Shown: positions 1 through 4,400 of the stretch, piece by piece
Layout of the letters: the number at the start of each line of letters is the position of its first letter
Numbering within the stretch: the stretch's first letter is position 1
Assembly: GCA_916049935.1 (NCBI GenBank)
Contig: CAJZJI010000014.1
Span: 1-9,035 of the forward strand
DNA from: an uncultured Streptococcus sp.
Lineage (GTDB): Bacteria; Bacillota; Bacilli; Lactobacillales; Aerococcaceae
DNA: 9,035 nt
Reading direction: 5' to 3'
Notes under the pieces: model-generated
The model's database searches: none
Told to the model about the DNA's origin: nothing
Seen by the model: only the letters and a program-made list of their open reading frames with translations
Program-made: the position numbers and the translations under genes

Positions 1-4
1 AGTC

Positions 5-116
5 ATAGTGGGGCAACGGTGCAAGCCGGGGTCTTGCACCTTTGAAGCTTCAAAGCTGGAGTAAGGAATCAATTCCTAACTCCAGCTAATTCACATTCAA
101 TGCTATTCCCCACTAT
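5..116. repeat. Folded three-hairpin element with an outer inverted repeat (MITE-like or structured RNA)
   Basis: An outer 9-bp inverted repeat, ATAGTGGGG at 5-13 and CCCCACTAT at 108-116, encloses three adjacent hairpins. Hairpin 1 pairs GGTGCAAG (18-25) with CTTGCACC (33-40) around a 7-base loop. Hairpin 2 is the perfect palindrome TTTGAAGCTTCAAA (41-54). Hairpin 3 pairs GCTGGAGT (55-62) with ACTCCAGC (79-86), continues past one A-A mismatch through AGGAAT (64-69) and ATTCCT (72-77), and has a tight tip. All of this is seen directly. No hairpin is followed by a T-run in either direction, so they do not look like terminators, and no tRNA T-loop motif is present. It could be a small non-autonomous repeat or a structured RNA. 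It begins close to the window edge, so the true boundary may lie outside. The fold is clear; the identity is not known. Confidence 0.55.
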
Positions 117-322
117 TCTTTCAATAAACAAAAAGACTCGTCTATCTTCTTAGCTTTTTGATGGAGCATTGTTTCTTCTACCTTGTATTTATCTTGCTAA
201 AAATAAAGCACATTTGGAAGGTGCAGGTATTTTAATCAGATTCGTAAAGGTTTTGGTGTTTTGTGGCTCAACCACTCCAAGGTTCTTCGATAAGAAAACC
301 ACCTCTACTCCGAGGAAAACAA

Positions 323-358
323 ATACTCAAAATTATCATATATGATAATTTTGAGTAT
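323..358. repeat. Perfect 36-bp AT-rich palindrome just downstream of the antitoxin gene
   Basis: The left half ATACTCAAAATTATCATA (323-340) is followed at once by its exact reverse complement (341-358), with no spacer. It begins 7 bases past the stop codon of the minus-strand antitoxin gene. Read on the minus strand it is followed by TTGTTTTCC, so it could work as an unusual, AT-only terminator for that gene. It could instead be a protein-binding site: the core AAAATTATCATA closely resembles AAAATTATCGTA at 683-694 in the leader of the antitoxin gene. The palindrome itself is certain; its role is inference. Confidence 0.6.
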
Positions 359-365
359 CTACATT

Positions 366-662
366 CTACTTCACTTCAGATTTTGATAATGGCACGATGG
401 CTAGTGTTTTTCCTAAACAGCCTAGAATCTTTAATAAGGTATCTAGTTGTGGGATACTCTTCCCCACTTCGATTCGAGCAATCACGGGTTGCTTCACCCC
501 ACTTAACTCTTCTAATTGTTTTTGACTAATTCCTAGTTCTTTTCTGGCACGAATTAATTCACTAATAATAGCAACTCTTAAATCAGTAGCGGCGATTTCT
601 TCTTGTGTAAACAAATCATTTCTAACATCTTTCCAGTTACTTCCAATTGCTGTTTTACTCAT
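366..662 (-). CDS. HigA-like XRE-family antitoxin / transcriptional regulator, without a partner toxin
   Basis: This 98-residue protein has an N-terminal leader (residues 1-30, with SNWKDVRNDLF) typical of the antitoxin in Firmicute HigB-HigA loci. An XRE helix-turn-helix follows at about residues 36-68, with GISQKQLEELSGV and QPVIARIE, and then a short tail with the motif LGKTLAIVPL. Such antitoxins neutralise a RelE/HigB-type mRNA-cleaving toxin and repress their own promoter. In this family the toxin gene normally lies directly upstream and overlaps, but here the upstream space is only 76 bases and is filled by the terminator of the Rrf2 gene. Nothing resembling a toxin follows downstream either. 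The ATG at 660-662 has a good Shine-Dalgarno (GGGAG, about 7 bases away), so the gene looks expressible by itself. The stop is TAG. It may be a relic that guards against addiction, or a free-standing regulator. Confidence 0.82.
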   Translation of the reverse strand: MSKTAIGSNWKDVRNDLFTQEEIAATDLRVAIISELIRARKELGISQKQLEELSGVKQPVIARIEVGKSIPQLDTLLKILGCLGKTLAIVPLSKSEVK

Positions 663-699
663 TTTCTCACTCCCACTCTCTTAAAATTATCGTACTATT

Positions 700-705
700 A
701 TTATA
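700..705 (-). promoter_or_regulatory. Candidate -10 box of the antitoxin gene
   Basis: A perfect TATAAT on the minus strand lies about 40 bases upstream of the antitoxin ATG. No good -35 hexamer is present at 16-18 bases, because that space is the Rrf2 terminator hairpin. Just downstream lies an imperfect palindrome centred on GTAC (683-704, 8 of 11 positions per arm) that could be an autoregulatory operator. Weak evidence. Confidence 0.35.
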
Positions 706-709
706 ACTT

Positions 710-738
710 AAAAAGACCGAGCGGATGCTCGGTCTTTA
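710..738. terminator. Terminator of the rclA-like/rrf2 operon, symmetric hairpin
   Basis: AAAGACCGAGC (712-722) and GCTCGGTCTTT (727-737) form a perfect 11-bp stem around a GGAT loop. On the minus strand the stem starts 1 base after the TAG stop of the Rrf2 gene and ends in TTTTT (714-710), a classic intrinsic terminator. Because the stem begins with AAA and ends with TTT it could also stop plus-strand transcripts. Confidence 0.85.
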
Positions 739-1161
739 CTAGTGACATTCAGTTCGGACACCATCAATCATGTCTTGGATGGTGCGTTTGTTATAGAAAT
801 TAATTTGTTGTTGGATTTGTTCTTCTTGCAATTTGCCCATAACGCTTCCCATTCGGGTGCTGACAAGGCAGGTTGGGTCGGCTGCTTCTTTGAAGGCTTT
901 TTCCAAGCGTTCATCCTCGGATACTAATAAGAAGATTTCTCCAAGTCGAACTTCTTTTGGATCGCCTTGCCACTGGTAACCACCTTGTTTTCCCGCAGTG
1001 GTTGACACCCATCCTTTCTTCACCGCTTGGCTCATCAATTTTCGAACAATCGCCGGGTTGCTACAAGCGTTAAACGCGAGGTCTTTACTTGAATAACGAT
1101 TGTCGTGATGAATTGCCAGGTACGTTAGGCAGTGAATCATTACGATAAAGTCATTTCCCAT
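739..1161 (-). CDS. Rrf2-family redox-sensing transcriptional regulator, HypR-like
   Basis: This 140-residue protein has the Rrf2 winged-helix fold. A DNA-recognition region lies at about residues 24-48 (YSSKDLAFNACSNPAIVRKLM), the wing at about 53-63 (STTAGKQGGY), and a long dimerisation helix at about 107-133. It lacks the three clustered cysteines of iron-sulfur Rrf2 proteins such as IscR and NsrR. Its cysteines are at 11, 33, 98 and 139. From memory, HypR of Staphylococcus aureus senses hypochlorite through Cys33 and Cys99, has a third Cys near the C terminus, and controls its own operon with the flavin disulfide reductase MerA. The same pairing is seen here: the gene starts 8 bases after the RclA/MerA-like gene, and that gene's TAG stop lies inside this gene's ribosome binding site (TAGGGG). 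The inferred role is a thiol-based repressor of its own operon. The stop is TAG, followed at once by a terminator. The family is secure; HypR-like function is inferred. Confidence 0.88.
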   Translation of the reverse strand: MGNDFIVMIHCLTYLAIHHDNRYSSKDLAFNACSNPAIVRKLMSQAVKKGWVSTTAGKQGGYQWQGDPKEVRLGEIFLLVSEDERLEKAFKEAADPTCLVSTRMGSVMGKLQEEQIQQQINFYNKRTIQDMIDGVRTECH

Positions 1162-1169
1162 AATAACCC

Positions 1170-2534
1170 CTACTTAATTAAGCCGAATACGTCATTTAAA
1201 GCTTCTGCCATTGTTGGGTGTGTATAGATTTGATCGCGAAGAACTGTGTAAGGTAAGTTTGCGTTCATTGCAGTTGCGATAATGTTAATCACTTCATGTG
1301 CTTCTTCAGCGAATAATGTCGCACCAACGATTTGGTTTGTTGAAGCGTCTACTAATACTTTGTAGAATCCTACTTGATTTCCTAAGATTTTAGCTTTTGG
1401 AATCGCCATCGCTGGAAGTTTCGCCACTTTGACTTCGATACCTGCTTCTTTGGCTTGTTTTTCATTTAAACCAACGCTTGCTAAAGGTGGGTTAATAAAT
1501 GTTGCTGTTGGGAATTTTGCACGTTGTTTTGTTGAATATGTTGTATCTCCTGCTAAGAAACGTTTCACGATACGGAAATCATCTAATGATACGAATGTGA
1601 ATTGTGGTCCGCCGTTGACATCGCCCATTGCGAAGATATGAGGCACGTTTGTTTGTAAGAATTCATTAACTTTAATTGTGCCGCGTTCTGTTAATTCAAC
1701 GCCAGCTTTGTCTAAATCAAGACCTTGTACGTTTGCACGACGACCTGTCGCAACTAAGACTGCATCTGCTGTAAAGGCAACTGGTGCACCTTCTCCTGTA
1801 GTAGCTTCTACCACTGCTTTACCGCCTTCTTGGTAAACTGCTTTTAATTGAACGCCTAAGTTGAAAGTAACGCCTAAAGCTTCTAATTGTTCTTTCACAG
1901 CTTGTGCTACATCTTCGTCTTCACGAGGAAGGAACGTATCGATTACATCGACAACTGTTACTTTTGTACCGAATTGTGCGTAAGTTGCAGCGAACTCTAA
2001 TCCGATAAACCCACTACCGATAATGACAAGGCTTTCTGGATATTCTTCTAAGTTCATGATTGTTTCGCTTGTGTGAATTGCTCCACCGATTGTTAAACCT
2101 TCTACTGGTGGTACGAACGGAGTTGCTCCTGTATTAATGAAAATACGATCTGCTTTGAAGAGCTTTTCTCCTTCTGCAGTTTCTACAGCTACTGTATGAT
2201 CATCTACAAAACGTGCAGTTCCGTCGATAATTTGTGTTTTTTCAACTGAATCTACTTTGTTGTAGTTTGCTGTATTTAAAGCAGCGATTAAAGCTTTCTT
2301 TTCTTGAACGCTCTTTGTATAGTAGCTGCTAGCGTCTTCGTTTGAATATTGTTTACGAAGTGCTTTTGTTGCTAATTTTTTAGAAGGAATACAGCCGACA
2401 TTAATACATGTTCCACCGTACATTTCTTTTGATTTTTCGATTAAAATCGTATCTTCTCCAATACTTCCTAAGTATCCTGCTAATGTTTTTCCGGCTTTAC
2501 CGAAACCAATAATGATATTTTTTACTGTTGTCAT
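1170..2534 (-). CDS. rclA: RclA/MerA-like FAD-dependent pyridine nucleotide-disulfide oxidoreductase
   Basis: This 454-residue class I flavin disulfide reductase is cytoplasmic and homodimeric in its family. An N-terminal FAD site, IIIGFGKAGKTLA (residues 7-19), is followed by the redox-active pair Cys43/Cys48 in GGTCINVGCIPSK. The NAD(P)H-binding fold carries IIGSGFIGLEFA, a second FAD motif contains AMGDVNGGPQFTFVSLDD, and the C-terminal interface domain has THPTMAEALND (His439, Glu444). Details shared with E. coli RclA include MYGGTCIN, FLPRED, the same Cys43/Cys48 positions and LPY-x-LRDQI. RclA is a Cu(II)-reducing flavoenzyme protecting against reactive chlorine, and S. aureus MerA has a comparable role. 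Dihydrolipoamide dehydrogenase and mercuric reductase are relatives, but no lipoyl-complex genes or N-terminal mercury-binding domain are present. The gene has its own promoter region and is followed by an Rrf2 regulator. The ATG at 2534 has AAAGGTG upstream. It contains no tryptophan, which is unremarkable. Confidence 0.9.
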   Translation of the reverse strand: MTTVKNIIIGFGKAGKTLAGYLGSIGEDTILIEKSKEMYGGTCINVGCIPSKKLATKALRKQYSNEDASSYYTKSVQEKKALIAALNTANYNKVDSVEKTQIIDGTARFVDDHTVAVETAEGEKLFKADRIFINTGATPFVPPVEGLTIGGAIHTSETIMNLEEYPESLVIIGSGFIGLEFAATYAQFGTKVTVVDVIDTFLPREDEDVAQAVKEQLEALGVTFNLGVQLKAVYQEGGKAVVEATTGEGAPVAFTADAVLVATGRRANVQGLDLDKAGVELTERGTIKVNEFLQTNVPHIFAMGDVNGGPQFTFVSLDDFRIVKRFLAGDTTYSTKQRAKFPTATFINPPLASVGLNEKQAKEAGIEVKVAKLPAMAIPKAKILGNQVGFYKVLVDASTNQIVGATLFAEEAHEVINIIATAMNANLPYTVLRDQIYTHPTMAEALNDVFGLIK

Positions 2535-2551
2535 AAAATCACCTTTCTAAC

Positions 2552-2570
2552 TGTAATATTTTTAATTACA
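2552..2570. promoter_or_regulatory. Candidate operator for the Rrf2 regulator
   Basis: TGTAAT (2552-2557), seven bases, then ATTACA (2565-2570) form a perfect 6-7-6 inverted repeat between the candidate -10 box and the start codon of the rclA-like gene. It covers or directly follows the expected transcription start. A dimeric repressor bound there would block transcription. Assigning it to the downstream Rrf2 protein is inference from operon context. Confidence 0.45.
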
Positions 2571-2575
2571 TTTAG

Positions 2576-2603
2576 AGTATATCTCACAAATTCATAATCA
2601 CAA
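2576..2603 (-). promoter_or_regulatory. Candidate promoter of the rclA-like/rrf2 operon
   Basis: On the minus strand, TTGTGA (2603-2598, 4 of 6 matches to the -35 consensus) is separated by 16 bases from TATACT (2581-2576, 5 of 6 matches to the -10 consensus). The sequence TTTGTGA occurs twice here, the second copy lying inside the spacer. The site sits between the upstream gene's terminator and the inverted repeat at 2552-2570. Confidence 0.5.
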
Positions 2604-2618
2604 AATTATCTGCTCACG

Positions 2619-2646
2619 AAAAAAGACACCTACTTTTGTAGATGTC
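2619..2646 (-). terminator. Terminator of the GNAT/HIT operon
   Basis: On the minus strand GACATCTAC and GTAGGTGTC (2646-2638 and 2633-2625) form a 9-bp stem with one G-U pair and an AAAA loop. Six T follow (2624-2619). It begins 12 bases after the stop of the HIT gene. Confidence 0.85.
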
Positions 2647-2658
2647 TTCTTGTCCTAT

Positions 2659-3099
2659 TTATAAATACTCTTTTAAATGATTGACTAATTGAAGCAGATC
2701 ACTCTCTTTTGGTTGATATTCTTCGGATGACATTTCTTCCCAAGGAACCCACCATACGGGGCCTCTTCCATTATGGCCATATCCTTTCATATCCCCTGCT
2801 TTTCTTGGAAATAGATGCCAATGTACATGTGCATCACCATTTCCTAACAATTCGATATTCATTTTCTCAGCTTGAAACGCTTTTGCCACGGCCTCTTGAA
2901 CAATACTCATTTCTTCTAGAAATTTTATTTTTGTTTCATACTCCATTTGATGCAATTCCGTTACGTGTTCTTTGGCTAGGAACAATGTGTACCCTTTAAA
3001 ATACTGTCCATCTCCTATCACCACATAACCTGTTTCAAGTTCTTTTACAAAATGCGGATTTTTTCCTTGTTTAATTAATTCGATCCGCTCACAAATCAA
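2659..3099 (-). CDS. HIT-family nucleotide hydrolase/transferase with an anomalous start (ATG-TGA-TTG)
   Basis: Histidine-triad proteins hydrolyse or transfer nucleoside monophosphates from substrates such as dinucleoside polyphosphates or AMP-conjugates. The catalytic triad is plain: DAHVHWHLFPR, with His91, His93 and His95 in the 146-residue frame. The family-typical stretches ELETGYVVIGD, KGYTLF, ELLGNGD and GPVWW are present. The coordinates use TTG at 3099, but that codon has no Shine-Dalgarno at the right distance. The expected start is ATG at 3105-3103, eight bases from GGAG, and it is followed directly by TGA (3102-3100). Reading TGA as Trp or Cys would give a normal protein beginning M-x-LICERIELIK, with ICERIELIK as expected for the family. 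The gene lies 11 bases after the GNAT gene, whose TAG stop overlaps this gene's ribosome binding site (TAGGAG), so the two are co-transcribed. The stop is TAA. The family is secure; how translation begins is uncertain. Confidence 0.83.
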   Translation of the reverse strand: MICERIELIKQGKNPHFVKELETGYVVIGDGQYFKGYTLFLAKEHVTELHQMEYETKIKFLEEMSIVQEAVAKAFQAEKMNIELLGNGDAHVHWHLFPRKAGDMKGYGHNGRGPVWWVPWEEMSSEEYQPKESDLLQLVNHLKEYL

Positions 3100-3116
3100 T
3101 CACATGTACTTAACTC

Positions 3117-3665
3117 CTACTTCAATCTATCTGCTTTAATGATGGAATAATATGCCATATCACAGATACCTTGATTATTCTTGCCATATTGTCGCAGCGT
3201 GCCTTCATAAGTCATTCCAGCTTTTTGCATCACTTTACCGCTGGCTGGATTATTCACATCGTGACGTGCAGCCACTCTATTACAACCTGCTTCTTCTAAG
3301 AGATAGCGACTCACTGCTACGAGCGCTTCTGTCATAATTCCTTTTCCCCAGCATTTACGACTAAGCGCGTAACCAATCTCCACAGCATCCAGCTTTTCTT
3401 CCAAATGCACAACATTGATACTACCAACAACTTCATTGTCAAATACGATTGCTCACTTGAATTGAAGGGGATTTTGATAGCCGTCTACCCAACGTCTAAG
3501 GCTCTTCTTCGTCGTTTCGACAGATTCATGCGGAGGCCACGTCAAGTATTTCGTCACTTCTGCATTGCTCGACCAGTTTTTAAACATCGCTGGTGCGTCT
3601 TCTACTTGAAAAGGTCTGAGCAGTAATCGTTCTGTCTGAATTGGTTTTGTTCCTATTGGATTCAT
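3117..3665 (-). pseudogene. RimJ/RimL-type GNAT acetyltransferase interrupted by an in-frame TGA at codon 71
   Basis: Read through one TGA, this is a full-length 182-residue GNAT enzyme, which would acetylate an amino group using acetyl-CoA. The N-terminal part has TERLLLRPF (11-19) and the ligand-side helices. After the break come AIVFDNEVVGSI (72-83), the beta-4 strand AVEIGYAL, the acetyl-CoA pyrophosphate loop RKCWGKG (103-109), and the conserved N-x-x-S-x-x-V-x-x-K-x-G-M segment near the end. The TGA at 3455-3453 falls exactly where relatives commonly have Trp in a W-A-I motif, so it is one G-to-A change away from TGG. There is no frameshift and no other damage. A restart at GTG 3410 lacks a good ribosome binding site and would lose half the fold. 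The start is ATG 3665 with a strong AGGAGG 7 bases upstream, and the stop is TAG. It is a recent nonsense allele, or it is read through; sequence alone cannot tell. Confidence 0.8.
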
Positions 3666-3692
3666 TGACAGTCCTCCTAGCTATTTGTGTTT

Positions 3693-3721
3693 ATGGTAGC
3701 ACAGGAAATCTACCACTTCAA
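3693..3721 (-). promoter_or_regulatory. Candidate promoter of the GNAT/HIT operon, with overlapping inverted repeat
   Basis: On the minus strand TTGAAG (3721-3716) and TACCAT (3698-3693) are separated by 17 bases, each matching the consensus at 4 of 6 positions. An inverted repeat, TGGTAG (3694-3699) with CTACCA (3710-3715), overlaps the -10 box and spacer and could be an operator. It lies between a terminator and a strong ribosome binding site, which supports a start of transcription here. Confidence 0.42.
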
Positions 3722-3724
3722 TAC

Positions 3725-3760
3725 AAAAAAGGAACTAAGCTATAAATTAGCCTAATTCCT
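3725..3760 (-). terminator. Terminator after the membrane-anchored protein gene
   Basis: On the minus strand a 13-bp stem (3760-3748 with 3742-3730) includes two G-U pairs, has an ATTTA loop and is followed by TTTTTT (3730-3725). The wobble pairs form only in the minus-strand RNA, which sets the orientation. It lies about 26 bases past the stop of the upstream gene. Confidence 0.85.
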
Positions 3761-3786
3761 CTTAAAACAATCTAACTTATTTCTAA

Positions 3787-4311
3787 TTATGGTGTAGTAG
3801 TTGCTTCCTCAGCTCTTTTTATACTGTCTGGAGTAAATTCCCGTTTTTCAAAAATAAATGAATTGATTTCGGTAGTCCCCGTCATGTAGCCTTCATTATC
3901 CACATCCTTAATAGTGATAGTGATATGAAGTCCTTTTGGCCTAGTTTCAACAGATACCGTTTTTAGCAACGTTTTCCTTTTCCCTTGATATACATAATCT
4001 AAATAGAACGGAGAAACGCTTCTTTCTGATTTAGAAATATCTACTGCTCCTTTTGTTTTAGAATTAGCTGCTAGATTTTTTAAATACACCCGGTCCTCTG
4101 GAGAGTTAATATCGTTCTCAGAATACTCACCAATAATCAATTCTTCAATATTCTGATTTGATTGATTAATGATTTCATAAGAAAACAAAGCATCATCATT
4201 ATATTTTGGACGAGTAAAACTAAACACAATCCATAATAGACCGAATAATACAAGGCCTACCGCAAATTGTAAAATCAATTTTAATAGTTTTTTTGAACCA
4301 AATGTTTTCAT
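3787..4311 (-). CDS. Membrane-anchored protein of unknown function
   Basis: This 174-residue protein has a basic N terminus (MKTFGSKKLLK), a single hydrophobic segment at about residues 11-32 (LILQFAVGLVLFGLLWIVF), and a soluble domain predicted to lie outside the membrane. The segment has no lipobox cysteine and no clear signal peptidase site, so it reads as a membrane anchor rather than a cleaved signal. The rest is polar and probably beta-rich, with repeated strand-like stretches (LDYVYQG, LLKTVSVETR, GLHITITI). There is no cysteine and no enzyme motif that I recognise. It starts 89 bases after the yhaM stop with no terminator in between, so it may be transcribed from the yhaO-yhaN-yhaM operon, though a short inverted repeat (4358-4374) lies in the gap. 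The start at ATG 4311 has GAGGTG about 5 bases upstream. The stop is TAA, followed by a strong terminator. I do not recognise the family. Confidence 0.8.
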   Translation of the reverse strand: MKTFGSKKLLKLILQFAVGLVLFGLLWIVFSFTRPKYNDDALFSYEIINQSNQNIEELIIGEYSENDINSPEDRVYLKNLAANSKTKGAVDISKSERSVSPFYLDYVYQGKRKTLLKTVSVETRPKGLHITITIKDVDNEGYMTGTTEINSFIFEKREFTPDSIKRAEEATTTP

Positions 4312-4357
4312 TTCACACCTCGATTAAAAGAGTGTCGGTTGGAGCATTGCTGGTAAT

Positions 4358-4374
4358 ATTGATGGCTTATCAAT
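4358..4374. repeat. Short inverted repeat upstream of the membrane protein gene
   Basis: ATTGAT (4358-4363) and ATCAAT (4369-4374) flank GGCTT in the 89-base gap after yhaM. It is too short and lacks a T-run, so it is not a terminator. It might be an operator; no convincing promoter hexamers flank it. Confidence 0.3.
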
Positions 4375-4400
4375 TTACACATACTATCAAACTTTTATTC

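Larger units (their letters stand above)
1..365. other. Gene-poor intergenic region
   Basis: This stretch downstream of the antitoxin gene holds the folded element (5-116) and the palindrome (323-358), and no convincing gene. Short open frames exist on both strands between about 150 and 345, including a 58-codon plus-strand frame from TTG at 169 to TGA at 343-345 and a minus-strand frame across roughly 195-330. Neither has a proper ribosome binding site or a recognisable domain, and open frames on both strands over the same bases argue against coding. A short GTGG/CCAC hairpin lies near 262-274. I see no transposase remnant that I can name. Confidence 0.5.

Noticed and set aside
5..116. tRNA or tRNA-like gene because of the cloverleaf-like layout
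   Set aside because: There is no TTC-containing T-loop, no D-loop GG, no sensible anticodon loop and no CCA-compatible acceptor geometry; the middle hairpin is a loopless palindrome.
169..345. 58-codon plus-strand open frame from TTG to TGA
   Set aside because: There is no proper Shine-Dalgarno or recognised domain. An open frame also exists on the opposite strand over the same bases, and it ends inside the 36-bp palindrome.
3050..3102. Selenocysteine decoding of the HIT TGA, giving a U-x-x-C motif
   Set aside because: A GCGGAT/ATCCGC pairing lies downstream of the TGA, but its loop of about 23 bases lacks the compact SECIS apical stem. The GNAT TGA has no comparable hairpin and its expected residue is Trp.
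3117..3410. Independent 97-residue acetyltransferase starting at GTG 3410
   Set aside because: It is the C-terminal half of the interrupted GNAT gene, in the same frame. The GTG has no proper ribosome binding site, and the product would lack half the fold.
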